Shown: in pieces, positions 1-7,559 of the stretch | How positions within the stretch are numbered: position 1 is the stretch's first letter | Layout of the letters: each line of letters starts with the position of its first letter | Assembly (NCBI GenBank): GCA_036397095.1 | Contig: DASWJQ010000135.1 | Location: forward strand, 1-28,563 | Length of the DNA stretch: 28,563 nt | Source: DASWJQ01 sp036397095 | Lineage (GTDB): Bacteria > Chloroflexota > Anaerolineae > Anaerolineales > E44-bin32 | Direction: 5' to 3' | The notes under the pieces: model-generated | Database searches by the model: none | What the model was told of the DNA's origin: nothing | The model's input: only the letters and a program-made list of their open reading frames with translations | Translations under genes and position numbers: made by a program

Positions 1-2
1 CC

Positions 3-1310
3 TTCCTGCTGCTCGAGCTGATGCGCGAACGGGTTCAGGCCGGCCAAACCTTGGCGGCGGCGGTTGAAGCCGTGGGCCAACAAACCGTGTTCACCACCCA
101 CACACCGGTGCCGGCAGGCCACGACGAGTTCCCGCTGACTCTGATGGACAAGTACTTCTTCAAGTACTGGCCCCAAATGGGGTTGGAACGCGATGCATTT
201 ATGAACCTGGCCCGCCACCAACAGCCGTGGGGTGACGTTTTCAGCATGGCTATTCTCGGCCTCACCCACTCGGGGCGGCGCAATGGCGTTTCCGAGATTC
301 ACGGCAGGGTGGCACGTGACATGTGGTCGCCGTTGTGGCCCGACCGGCCGGCACAAGAGAGCCCGATCAGCCATATCACCAACGGCGTGCACACCGGAAC
401 CTGGCTGGCGCGCAGCATGATGCGTCTGTTCGACCACTACCTAGGCTCCGAGTGGCGCCAGCAGTTGGATGATCCCGAAGTCTGGCAAGCGATTGAACGC
501 ATCCCCGACGAAGAGTTGTGGCAGACCCGGCGCCACCTCAAACGCAAATTGACCGGCTACGCCCGTGAGCGGATCCGGACTCGGTGGCGCCGGGGTCAGG
601 TGCACCCGGTGCAGGTGGTAGCCAGCGGCGCACTGCTCGATCCGGATGCCCTGACCATCGGCTTCGCCCGCCGCTTCGCCACCTACAAACGAGCCGATCT
701 GATCCTGTCGGACATCGATCGGTTGTTGGCCTTGGTCAATGACCCCGATCGGCCCCTCCAGATCATCTTTGCCGGCAAGGCTCACCCGGCCGACGAACCC
801 GGCAAGCGCCTGATCCAGGATGTGTACCGCCAGGTCAAGCGGGCCGAGAATGGTGGCCGTCTGGTGTTCCTCGAGGACTACGACATGAACCTGGCTCGTT
901 ATCTGCTGCATGGCGTTGACATCTGGCTCAACACGCCGCGCCAACCCAATGAAGCCTCCGGAACCTCTGGCCAGAAAGCCGCCCTCAATGGCGTGCTCAA
1001 TTTCTCGATCTTGGACGGTTGGTGGGCCGAGGGCTACAACGGCCGCAATGGCTGGGCGATCGGTCAGAGCGAAGCCATCGAGGACAAGCAGGCCCAAGAT
1101 GAGGCCGATGCCGCCAGCCTGTACCAGGTGCTGGAGAACGAGATCATTCCGATGTACTACGATCGCTCGGCCGACGATCTCCCCGGCGAGTGGATCGGGC
1201 ACGTCAAGGAATCCATCCGCACGCTGGCGCCGGCCTTCAGCATGCGACGGGCCGTCAAGCAGTATGCGCTTGAGCTCTACTACCCCGTGGCCGACCGGTC
1301 GCCAGCCTAA
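3..1310 (+). CDS. glgP: Alpha-glucan (glycogen) phosphorylase, 3' part (5' end outside window)
   Basis: C-terminal part (about 435 residues) of a GT35 phosphorylase, which releases glucose-1-phosphate from glycogen or maltodextrin in the cytoplasm using pyridoxal phosphate. The frame is open from the first codon of the window, so the N-terminal part is missing. Seen: HTPVPAGHD near the left edge, the HITNGVHTGTW segment, the FARRFATYKRADL phosphate/glucan-binding region, and EASGTSGQKAALNG, which carries the Lys expected to hold PLP. The spelling of these motifs fits the TIGR02094 subgroup (short bacterial/archaeal alpha-glucan phosphorylases) rather than the E. coli GlgP/MalP type. The stop TAA lies 3 nt before the next ATG, so it is probably cotranscribed with the UPF0316 pair. 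Family assignment is firm; the exact glucan substrate is not. Confidence 0.93.
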   Translation, partial: FLLLELMRERVQAGQTLAAAVEAVGQQTVFTTHTPVPAGHDEFPLTLMDKYFFKYWPQMGLERDAFMNLARHQQPWGDVFSMAILGLTHSGRRNGVSEIHGRVARDMWSPLWPDRPAQESPISHITNGVHTGTWLARSMMRLFDHYLGSEWRQQLDDPEVWQAIERIPDEELWQTRRHLKRKLTGYARERIRTRWRRGQVHPVQVVASGALLDPDALTIGFARRFATYKRADLILSDIDRLLALVNDPDRPLQIIFAGKAHPADEPGKRLIQDVYRQVKRAENGGRLVFLEDYDMNLARYLLHGVDIWLNTPRQPNEASGTSGQKAALNGVLNFSILDGWWAEGYNGRNGWAIGQSEAIEDKQAQDEADAASLYQVLENEIIPMYYDRSADDLPGEWIGHVKESIRTLAPAFSMRRAVKQYALELYYPVADRSPA

Positions 1311-1313
1311 CCC

Positions 1314-1841
1314 ATGCTTGCCCTACTAAGCTTACCCGCCTGGCTCGTCACCATCGTCATCTTTCTGCTGCGTGTGACCGACATGTCCATGGATACGCTG
1401 CGGGTGCTGTTTGTCATCCGCGGGCGTCGTCCGTTGGCCTGGGTCTTTGGCTTCTTCCAGTCCATGATCTGGGTAGTCGCTATCACCAGTGTCCTGAGCA
1501 CGATGGACAACCCGCTCAACCTGATCGCCTACGCCGGCGGCTTTGCGACCGGCAATGTGGTTGGAATGTGGATCGAAGAGCGCATGGCCATTGGTTTTGG
1601 CCATATGCGCATCATGAGTTCGCGCCGGGGCTCGGCCATCGCCGACACGATCCGCCAAGCAGGCTACGCCGCCACCGAACTGGCCGGGCGCGGCCGCGAC
1701 GGCATGGTGACGGTTATCAACTGCAGCGTGCGGCGCCGTGACGTCGACCGGGTCCGTCAGCAGGTCCAGGCAATCGATCCCGACGCGTTCATCACGGTGC
1801 AGGAAATCCGGCCGCTCAACCGCGGCTTCTGGCGGGCATAG
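1314..1841 (+). CDS. UPF0316 family membrane protein (DUF5698/DUF2179), copy 1
   Basis: A 175-aa protein with about three N-terminal membrane segments (residues ~5-25, ~38-60, ~68-90) followed by a soluble C-terminal domain of about 80 residues (DUF2179 type). Family-typical stretches seen are RVTDMSMDTLRVLF in the first helix and DNPLNLIAYAGGFATGN at the third. The C-terminal domain has the ITVQEIRPLNRGFW ending seen in UPF0316 proteins. Function is not established for the family; the membrane-plus-DUF2179 layout suggests a sensor or transporter accessory role (inference). It starts 3 nt after the phosphorylase stop and ends 7 nt before a second, related gene, so the three are probably one transcript. 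Confidence 0.88.
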   Translation: MLALLSLPAWLVTIVIFLLRVTDMSMDTLRVLFVIRGRRPLAWVFGFFQSMIWVVAITSVLSTMDNPLNLIAYAGGFATGNVVGMWIEERMAIGFGHMRIMSSRRGSAIADTIRQAGYAATELAGRGRDGMVTVINCSVRRRDVDRVRQQVQAIDPDAFITVQEIRPLNRGFWRA

Positions 1842-1848
1842 CCGCCGG

Positions 1849-2430
1849 ATGGACGCATTCGTCTCCGCCGCTGTCCGTTTGCTCCAGACCGTCACCAGTT
1901 CGACCGGCGATTCCTGGCTTGCCAGCCTGGGTCCATGGCTGCCGTTGGTCATTTTTGGATTGCGCACGTTCGACCAGACTCTGTCGACGGTACGCTTTCT
2001 GATCACGACCCAGGGCCGGCGCGGCCTGGCCTGGATACTGGCCTTGGTCCAATCCATCGTATTTCTGACAGCCGTTGGCGGAGTCCTTGGCCAACTCGAC
2101 AACCCCCTCAACCTGATTGCCTACGCCGCCGGTTACGGCGCCGGCTCCGTCGTCGGGATCACCATCGACCGGTTGCTGGCACCGGGCCATGCCATCTTGC
2201 GCATCATCAGCGGCGGGCGCGGCGCGGCCCTGGTTGGGTCCCTGCGCTCGGCCGGCTATGGGGTGACCGAAATGGCGGGCCAAGGCCAGCAGGGCACCGT
2301 CAGCCTGCTGCTGACGGCCGTTCCGCGCCGCCGGGTCCAGGCGGTTCAGCGCAATCTGACCGCCATCGACCCCGACGCCTTCGTCACGGCCGAGAATGTA
2401 CGCGTGCTGAATGGCGGCTGGATCCCCTGA
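1849..2430 (+). CDS. UPF0316 family membrane protein (DUF5698/DUF2179), copy 2
   Basis: A 193-aa paralogue of the preceding gene. The two share the membrane motif DNPLNLIAYAxGxxxG, a glycine-rich link (IISGGRGAALV against IMSSRRGSAIA), the GYxxTExAGxGxxGxV strand and the final IDPDAFxTxxxxRxLN pattern. It has a longer N-terminus (about 20 extra residues) before the first membrane helix. The frame is open further upstream, but ATG 1849 lies just after the stop of copy 1 and gives an N-terminus that matches the family, so I chose it. No strong Shine-Dalgarno is visible, so translational coupling to copy 1 is likely. The function is unknown. Confidence 0.86.
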   Translation: MDAFVSAAVRLLQTVTSSTGDSWLASLGPWLPLVIFGLRTFDQTLSTVRFLITTQGRRGLAWILALVQSIVFLTAVGGVLGQLDNPLNLIAYAAGYGAGSVVGITIDRLLAPGHAILRIISGGRGAALVGSLRSAGYGVTEMAGQGQQGTVSLLLTAVPRRRVQAVQRNLTAIDPDAFVTAENVRVLNGGWIP

Positions 2431-2503
2431 GCGGCCTTGAACTTGCAGCCAAGCGAACCAAAACGGCAGTAAAACCTGTAAATGAACTGTAAAGCGGTGG
2501 CGA

Positions 2504-2533
2504 TTGTGCCCAGAGAATCCCGCGAGTTATAAT
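2504..2533 (+). promoter_or_regulatory. Putative sigma-70 promoter for the PATAN/GTPase genes
   Basis: A perfect TATAAT at 2528-2533 follows a weak -35-like TTGTGC at 2504-2509 with an 18-nt spacer. It lies in the only AT-rich stretch between 2430 and 2568 and would give a leader of about 28 nt before ATG 2568. The -10 is convincing, the -35 weak. Confidence 0.5.
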
Positions 2534-2567
2534 GCGGCACCGCGCCGAATGAGATGAGAAGACGCGC

Positions 2568-3383
2568 ATGGCCCTGAAGGGCAACCTTAGGGACTTCACC
2601 GTCACTCAGTTGTTGAACCTGGTCAACCTGGCGAACAAAACCGGCACACTTACGATCGAAGGGCCGGAGGAGACCGCCTGGGTCTCCTTTCGCGACGGGA
2701 AGTTGATTTACGCCCAAGTCGGCAATGAGGATGGCACCCTGACCGGGATCTTGCACCGTTCTGGCAAGATCACCGAGCGTCAGGCGCTCATCATTCGCAA
2801 GCACGCCCACAACAAAAGCGACAAGGAGCTGGGTCTGCTCCTGATCAATGCCGACTACTTGACGCAGCAGGACATCCTGCACGGCATCAGCAGCCATGTG
2901 CTCGGGATTTTGTACCGCCTGTTCACCTGGGCCGAAGGCTTCTTCCGCTTCGACAACGACGTGCTCCCGCCCAAGGACCGCATCACGATCCGTATCGACC
3001 TCGAGAATGTGATTATCGAAGGGTCGCGCAAGGTGCGCGAGTGGGAGCAGCTCCAGGAAGAGATTCCCAATCTGGACATGGCGCTCAACTTCGTCGACCG
3101 GCCCGGCGCCAACATCCGAGATGTCAATTTGAATGTTGATGAGTGGAAAGTCGTTTCCTACATCAACCCCAAGAACTCGATACGCCAGATCGCCAAGGCC
3201 AACAAGATGTCGGATATGGAAATCCGCCGCATCGTCTATGGCCTGATGCAGGCTGGCCTGGTTGAATTGATCCGCCCGGCGGGGATGAAGATGCCGCCGG
3301 GGGTGCGCCAGATCCAGCCGATGGACCAGCAAGAGCAAGCATCGCTGGTCAACCGCCTGATCGACCGGATCCGCTCGCTTTAG
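2568..3383 (+). CDS. DUF4388 (PATAN) domain protein with C-terminal winged-helix-like segment
   Basis: A 271-aa soluble protein. The N-terminus, MALKGNLRDFTVTQLLNLV, and the strand-rich GTLTIEGPEETAWVSFRDGKLIYA are the hallmark of DUF4388/PATAN domains (about residues 1-110 here). These occur in signalling proteins beside receivers, GTPases and kinases. Residues ~195-240 (INPKNSIRQIAKANKMSDMEIRRIVYGLMQAGLVE) look like a small winged helix. The mid section EGFFRFDNDVLPP is also typical of DUF4388 proteins. No enzyme motif is seen, so it is probably an adaptor or scaffold. The next gene, a Ras-like GTPase, starts 13 nt after its stop, so the two probably act together (inference). Confidence 0.85.
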   Translation: MALKGNLRDFTVTQLLNLVNLANKTGTLTIEGPEETAWVSFRDGKLIYAQVGNEDGTLTGILHRSGKITERQALIIRKHAHNKSDKELGLLLINADYLTQQDILHGISSHVLGILYRLFTWAEGFFRFDNDVLPPKDRITIRIDLENVIIEGSRKVREWEQLQEEIPNLDMALNFVDRPGANIRDVNLNVDEWKVVSYINPKNSIRQIAKANKMSDMEIRRIVYGLMQAGLVELIRPAGMKMPPGVRQIQPMDQQEQASLVNRLIDRIRSL

Positions 3384-3396
3384 TCGAGGCCGACGC

Positions 3397-3933
3397 ATGC
3401 AAACCGTCAAGATGGTCGTCACCGGACCCTTCAACGCCGGCAAGACCCAGTTCATCAAAACGGTCAGCGAGATCGATGTCGTGTCGACCGAGCGCAAGAT
3501 CACCAGCGAAGCCGAGCGCATCAAGGAAACGACCACCGTTGCCATGGATTTTGGCCGGATTACGGTCGATGAAGACCTGGTGCTCTACCTGTTCGGTACG
3601 CCCGGCCAGAAGCGGTTCGACTTCATGTGGGAGATTTTGTCGGAAGGCATGCTTGGCTTCATCGTGGTGGTCGACAGCGCCCGCCCTGAGACCTTCCGCG
3701 AGGCTCGCGGCATCCTGCACACCTTCCGCGCCTATGCACCCACACCGTATGTGGTGGCGGCCAATAAGCAGGATGCTGACGACGCCTGGTCGATCGACGA
3801 CCTGCGCATTGCACTCAAGCTCGATTCCAGCGTCAAGCTGCTGCCCTCGGTAGCCTCCGACAAAGAGTCGGTTAAGAAGGTCCTGCTCGAACTGCTCTAC
3901 AGCATCCTCGAGGAAATGGACGGCAAGGGCTGA
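3397..3933 (+). CDS. Small Ras-like GTPase of the MglA/CvnD (COG2229) type
   Basis: A 178-aa single-domain GTPase. Seen: G1/P-loop GPFNAGKTQF (residues 10-19), a switch I Thr in ETTTVAMDFG, G3 as LFGTPGQKRF (the family writes GTPGQ where Ras has DTAGQ) and G4 AANKQD. The length and the GTPGQ variant place it with the prokaryotic GTPases of Streptomyces conservons (CvnD) and MglA-like polarity switches. In those systems the GTPase partners a roadblock or other adaptor and a histidine kinase. Here the neighbours are a PATAN protein upstream and a two-component cluster downstream, giving the same logic with a different adaptor. It is probably cytoplasmic and peripherally membrane-recruited (inference). 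No GAP or GEF is identifiable in the window. Confidence 0.88.
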   Translation: MQTVKMVVTGPFNAGKTQFIKTVSEIDVVSTERKITSEAERIKETTTVAMDFGRITVDEDLVLYLFGTPGQKRFDFMWEILSEGMLGFIVVVDSARPETFREARGILHTFRAYAPTPYVVAANKQDADDAWSIDDLRIALKLDSSVKLLPSVASDKESVKKVLLELLYSILEEMDGKG

Positions 3934-3968
3934 ACCCTTCCCATCGGCGACCAGTACAAGCGGTCAGG

Positions 3969-3997
3969 TTGCCGGCAAGTTGTCCCTCCCATAAGAT
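3969..3997 (+). promoter_or_regulatory. Putative sigma-70 promoter for the response regulator/kinase genes
   Basis: TTGCCG (3969-3974), a 17-nt spacer and TAAGAT (3992-3997) lie in the 87-nt gap after the GTPase. This would start transcription near 4004, about 30 nt before the regulator's ATG. Both hexamers match the consensus in four or five of six positions. Confidence 0.5.
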
Positions 3998-4035
3998 GAA
4001 ACCGAGTCGGCCCAGGCCGAGTGACACGAGGGGTT

Positions 4036-4935
4036 ATGACTAGGGGCAGAATCCTAGTGGTCGAGGACGACCTCGACATCGCTAACATGCTTCGTATTTA
4101 CTTCACTGGCCAAGGATATGAGGTCAGCCTGGCCGGGCGTGGTCAGCAGGCCCTCGATCTCAGTCGCCAAAATCTGCCCAGCTTGATTGTGCTCGACATC
4201 CTGCTGCCCGATATGGATGGGTACGCCGTCTGCCGTCAGTTGCGCACCAGCCCGCGCACCCGCCACATTCCCATCATCTTCCTGACGCAGAAGGACGATC
4301 GCAGCGACCGCATCGCAGGGCTCGAGCTTGGCGCTGATGACTACATCACGAAACCGTTTGACATCGAAGAACTGCGGCTGCGGGTGCAGAACGCCATGGC
4401 CCGGGCCGAGCGCGAGAGCCTGACGGACCCGCGCACCGGCCTGCCAGCCGGCAGCGAAATCGAGCGCGAGCTGCAGGAGCGCGTCCGCCAGCGTGACTGG
4501 ACACTGCTTGATCTGCGCATCGAGCACTTCGATGCCTACCGCGAGGTCTATGGCTTCATGGACGCCGATGGCGTGCTGCGGGCGACGGCCCAGCTGATCG
4601 GGTCGACGTTGGAGGCCAACGGCGGCGACGGCGATTTCGTCGGACACGCCGGCGGCGAGAGCTTCTTTGTCATCACCAGCAGCAACCTGGCCGCCGGCGT
4701 GTCCGACGGTCTCAAGCAGGGCTTCGATGAATTGGCTCCCAGTCACTACACTTCGGTGGACCGTGAACGAGGCCATTTGCTATTCGATCGGCCGGGCGAG
4801 CCCGACCAGCGGGCTCCCTTCATGCGGTTGGCAGTGGGATTGTTGCCGGCCAAGGAAGCACCATTGGATGACCTGACCAAGCTGCTGGCGGCGGCTGCTG
4901 ATCGCCGCCGGCAGGACGCCGAGGGGGATCACTAA
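4036..4935 (+). CDS. Response regulator with degenerate GGDEF output domain
   Basis: A 299-aa protein. Residues 1-120 form a receiver with the acidic pair ED-D, phospho-acceptor Asp54 (LIVLDILLPDMDG), the FLTQKD switch Thr and the TKPF Lys. Residues ~130-290 fold like a GGDEF domain (LTDPRTGLP start, a LDLRIEHFDAYREVYG segment in place of DIDxFKxxND). The signature, however, reads GGESF instead of GG(D/E)EF, so diguanylate cyclase activity is probably lost. An in-frame GTG lies at 4021, but the ATG at 4036 has a GAGGGG Shine-Dalgarno at the right distance, so I prefer it. The histidine kinase that probably phosphorylates it starts 3 nt downstream of the stop. A role as a c-di-GMP or nucleotide sensor, or as a protein-interaction output, is inference. 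Confidence 0.85.
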   Translation: MTRGRILVVEDDLDIANMLRIYFTGQGYEVSLAGRGQQALDLSRQNLPSLIVLDILLPDMDGYAVCRQLRTSPRTRHIPIIFLTQKDDRSDRIAGLELGADDYITKPFDIEELRLRVQNAMARAERESLTDPRTGLPAGSEIERELQERVRQRDWTLLDLRIEHFDAYREVYGFMDADGVLRATAQLIGSTLEANGGDGDFVGHAGGESFFVITSSNLAAGVSDGLKQGFDELAPSHYTSVDRERGHLLFDRPGEPDQRAPFMRLAVGLLPAKEAPLDDLTKLLAAAADRRRQDAEGDH

Positions 4936-4938
4936 CCG

Positions 4939-6624
4939 ATGGCGGCCTCCCGCCCCGCCAGCGGCGCCTCGGCCGAGACCGCCCTTAGTGTTACCCAGGC
5001 ACTGCTCGACCTGGGCCGCCACCTATCGCCATCGTCCGATGTCGACTTTGTATTACACGAGGCGCTTCGCCTGGCGGGGCAGATCCTGGGCGCTGATCAC
5101 GGGGTCATCCTGACCGTCAAACCCGGCGATGGCAAGCTCATCCTGCGCAGCTCGTTGGATACGCACCACAGACTGCCCGAGGGCGGCCGGCTGACCCGAT
5201 TCGCCCCTGGCGAAGGCCTGGCCGGCTGGGTCATCACCCATGAGGAGCCCGTCGTCATCGACCAACTGGTGCATGATGCACGCTGGGTGCGCTACGAGGA
5301 CGCCGATCAGGAGCACAAGAGCGCCATTGGCGCACCGCTTATCTTTAATCAGGAAGTGCTCGGCGCCATGTTGTTGTTCAGCACAAGCCCAGTGGCGTTC
5401 AAGGGCGAAAGTCTGCCGATTGTCCAGGCTGCCGCCAACCAGGCGGCCTCGGCCCTGTACCACGCCGACCTGTATGGCTTGATCCGGGAGCAGGCCAACC
5501 AACAAGGTGGGCTGCTGCGCGAGCAGCGCATCGAAGCCAGCAAGTCGAACGCCATCCTTGAGTCGGTGGCGGAAGGGGTGCTGGCTGCCGACGAACGCCA
5601 CCGCGTCACCCTGCTCAACGCCGCCGCCGAGGAAATCCTGCACCTCAAGCGCGCAGACCTGCTCGGACGGCCGATTTCGGACATCATCGGCGTCTACGGC
5701 CAGGCAGGTGAACGTTGGCTGAGAGCCGTCGAAACCTGGAGCCTGACCGGCTCTGCGCAGGAGCGCGCAGGCAATCTCGGAGCCCAACTCGAGCTGGATG
5801 ACGGCCGGATCGTGGCGCTGACAGTGGCCCCCGTGTTGCTTGACCAGGACTTCCTTGGCACGGTCACCACCTTCAGGGACGTTACGCAGCAGGTGGAGGT
5901 GGACCGCCTGAAGTCGGAGTTCGTGGCGACCGTCAGCCACGAACTGCGCACTCCGATGACCTCGATCAAGGGCTATGTCGAGATGCTGCTGATGCAGGCC
6001 GTTGGACCAGTCACGGATGAACAGCGTCGCTTCTTGCAGACGATCAAGACCAACATTGACCGCCTGGGCGGGTTGGTCAACGACCTGCTCGACATCTCCC
6101 GCATCGAGTCGGGCAGGGTGGAATTGTCATTGGAGCCCGTCAACACGGTCGAGTTGTTGGGCGAGGTGCGCGAGGCCTTCCTGCGGCGGGCACGTCTCGA
6201 GAGCAAGCCGATGAACGTCGAACTGGTCACCAGCAGCACGGTACCGTTCGTCCGAGCCGACCGAAACCGCCTGCGCCAAATCCTGAACAACTTAGTCGAA
6301 AACAGCTTCAATTACACGCCGGCAAATGGCTCAATCCGGTTGAGCGCATGGGACGCAGCCGGCAACGTCACGATCGAAGTCTCCGACAACGGGATCGGCA
6401 TCGCACCGGGAGAGCAACCCCGCATCTTTGAGCGCTTCTACCGCGGTGAGCAAGCCCTCAACCTGTCCGTGGGTGGAACCGGCCTGGGGCTGTCAATCGT
6501 CCAACAATTGGTTGAGATGCATCAGGGCACGCTTGAATTGGAGAGCGAAGGTGTGCCTGGCCAGGGCACGGCCTTCCGAGTCTCGCTGCCGGCGGCAGCC
6601 AACCAGGAAATGAGCGCTCGATGA
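4939..6624 (+). CDS. Sensor histidine kinase, GAF-PAS-HisKA-HATPase
   Basis: A 561-aa cytoplasmic kinase with no membrane segment. Order: GAF domain (about 30-180, beginning QALLDLGRHLSPSSDVDFVL), PAS domain (about 205-315, SNAILESVAEGVLAADE...), HisKA with H-box VATVSHELRTPMTSIKG (His334), and HATPase_c with N-box NRLRQILNNLVENSFNY, G1 DNGIGI, F-box IFERFYR and G2 GGTGLGLSIV. All catalytic boxes are intact. It lies between two receiver proteins, the downstream one overlapping its stop codon by 4 nt (ATGA), so it plausibly phosphorylates both. The signal is unknown; the two soluble sensor domains indicate an intracellular cue such as redox state, a ligand or a partner protein such as the GTPase upstream (inference). 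Confidence 0.93.
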   Translation: MAASRPASGASAETALSVTQALLDLGRHLSPSSDVDFVLHEALRLAGQILGADHGVILTVKPGDGKLILRSSLDTHHRLPEGGRLTRFAPGEGLAGWVITHEEPVVIDQLVHDARWVRYEDADQEHKSAIGAPLIFNQEVLGAMLLFSTSPVAFKGESLPIVQAAANQAASALYHADLYGLIREQANQQGGLLREQRIEASKSNAILESVAEGVLAADERHRVTLLNAAAEEILHLKRADLLGRPISDIIGVYGQAGERWLRAVETWSLTGSAQERAGNLGAQLELDDGRIVALTVAPVLLDQDFLGTVTTFRDVTQQVEVDRLKSEFVATVSHELRTPMTSIKGYVEMLLMQAVGPVTDEQRRFLQTIKTNIDRLGGLVNDLLDISRIESGRVELSLEPVNTVELLGEVREAFLRRARLESKPMNVELVTSSTVPFVRADRNRLRQILNNLVENSFNYTPANGSIRLSAWDAAGNVTIEVSDNGIGIAPGEQPRIFERFYRGEQALNLSVGGTGLGLSIVQQLVEMHQGTLELESEGVPGQGTAFRVSLPAAANQEMSAR

Positions 6625-6983
6625 CAAAAGTGCTAATCGCCGAAGATGAGCGTGATATTCGCGAGTTGATTTCGTTCACACTGCGCTTTCATGGCTTTGA
6701 CGTCGTAACTGCCAAGGATGGGGAAGAAGCGCTTGAGCTGGCGTTGAAGGAACACCCGCACATGGTGTTGCTCGACATCCGCATGCCGCGCATGAGCGGC
6801 TATGAGGTCTGCCGCCTGATCAAGGACAACGAAGCCACCAAGCATATCCCGGTCATCTTTATCTCGGCCAAGGGCCAGGAGTCCGAGGTCAAGGAAGGCA
6901 TGGACGCCGGCGCAGCCGACTACATTCTGAAACCATTTTCGCCCGATCAGTTGATCGAACGGGTGACGGCATTGCTGCCGTGA
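6621..6983 (+). CDS. Stand-alone receiver (CheY-like) response regulator
   Basis: A 120-aa single receiver domain with an AEDERD acidic pocket, phospho-acceptor Asp52 (VLLDIRMPRMSG), switch Ser82 (FISAKG) and Lys104 (ILKPF), and no output domain. The start ATG overlaps the kinase stop in an ATGA arrangement, so translation is coupled and the pair is very likely cognate. A Rho-independent terminator follows about 30 nt later, marking the end of the unit. Such single receivers act through protein contacts, for instance in motility, polarity or phosphorelays; the target here is unknown. Confidence 0.93.
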   Translation: MTKVLIAEDERDIRELISFTLRFHGFDVVTAKDGEEALELALKEHPHMVLLDIRMPRMSGYEVCRLIKDNEATKHIPVIFISAKGQESEVKEGMDAGAADYILKPFSPDQLIERVTALLP

Positions 6984-7013
6984 AGACGCTGGCCCAGATG
7001 GGAATTCGGTGAG

Positions 7014-7043
7014 CAGCGGTCGGCGTGCAGCCGACAGCTTTTT
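7014..7043 (+). terminator. Rho-independent terminator of the signalling operon
   Basis: GTCGGC (7019-7024), a 5-nt loop GTGCA and GCCGAC (7030-7035), extendable by AGC/GCT across one bulge, followed by five T (7039-7043). It lies 31 nt after the receiver stop codon on the same strand. Confidence 0.75.
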
Positions 7044-7112
7044 CACTTAACTCGCCCTTGATTTAGTTCCTAAACTTAAGTTCGGCGCTGACATCTCGAG
7101 TCCCTATAGAGA

Positions 7113-7133
7113 GGGCGATCACAAGGATCGCCC
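7113..7133. repeat. Intergenic hairpin GGGCGATC/GATCGCCC
   Basis: A perfect 8-bp inverted repeat with a 5-nt loop and no T tract, so not a terminator. It lies 150 nt from the 28-bp palindrome, and its GC-rich, roughly 20-30 nt design is similar to it. Confidence 0.45.
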
Positions 7134-7283
7134 CAACAGGGCCAGGTGTCATCCCATTCCTCCGTTATACCTGCCTCCCCCAACTCAATTCCCGGCTCTT
7201 TCTTACAAATCCCCGATCCCCAAGGAACTTTCACTGCTTACGCCCCCCTCGCCAGGTTCAACGAGGCGCAACAGCTACCAACT

Positions 7284-7311
7284 GCAGGGACGTTGTATAC
7301 AACGTCCCTAC
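7284..7311. repeat. 28-bp palindromic repeat, copy 1
   Basis: Half-sites GCAGGGACGTTGTA and TACAACGTCCCTAC form an inverted repeat with one mismatched pair and no loop. The same element recurs at 12720-12747 and 14706-14733. It is intergenic here, with no T tract and no associated gene. Confidence 0.8.
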
Positions 7312-7482
7312 GGCACTTGGATGAATGCTGGCGCTGGCACGAAAGGCTAGATCGCCATCGTCGCGCACTGCACCTTCCGCGCGCTTGCCGCCCAAGCGCA
7401 CCGACAGGCGTTCATCGGGCCCCAGGCGCACAGCGAAAGCCTCCCCATCCCCCCGACAACTACTGCTCTTTCCGCATCGGTG

Positions 7483-7510
7483 ATCACTTATCACTTATCA
7501 CCTATCACTT
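7483..7510. repeat. Four tandem 7-bp repeats (ATCACYT)
   Basis: ATCACTT, ATCACTT, ATCACCT and ATCACTT in perfect 7-bp register, ending 25 nt before the extended -10 of the thiamine operon. It may be a slippage-derived repeat or a binding-site array. Confidence 0.7.
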
Positions 7511-7534
7511 ATTACCGCTCCCAACGCTTACCTA

Positions 7535-7543
7535 TGCTATAGT
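7535..7543 (+). promoter_or_regulatory. Extended -10 promoter of the thiamine operon
   Basis: TGCTATAGT (TGN + TATAGT, with the -10 hexamer at 7538-7543) gives a predicted start near 7550, some 10 nt before the TPP aptamer. No good -35 lies 16-18 nt upstream, which is common for extended -10 promoters. Confidence 0.55.
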
Positions 7544-7559
7544 TAACTCCAATTCACCC

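Larger units (their letters stand above)
7044..7482. other. Gene-free intergenic region with palindromes
   Basis: About 440 nt without a credible gene. It holds a hairpin at 7113-7133 (GGGCGATC, loop ACAAG, GATCGCCC) and a copy of the 28-bp palindrome at 7284-7311. Open frames crossing it show no domain or codon bias and read straight through the palindrome. Confidence 0.6.

Noticed and set aside
441..1202. Long minus-strand open frame (253 codons) inside the phosphorylase gene
   Set aside because: Antisense to well-conserved phosphorylase motifs; the translation shows no recognisable domain. Typical of GC-rich DNA.
2346..3545. Minus-strand open frame of 399 codons
   Set aside because: Lies opposite the DUF4388 and GTPase genes, which carry clear family motifs; no domain is seen.
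4939..6624. Phytochrome-like bilin-binding GAF in the histidine kinase
   Set aside because: No conserved chromophore Cys or PHY domain is seen; an ordinary GAF is the safer reading.
7258..7494. Minus-strand frame with a protein-like stretch (GEAFAVRLGPDERLSVRLGG)
   Set aside because: Considered as a gene remnant, but it is short, crosses the palindrome, and has no ribosome site or recognisable family; not supportable.
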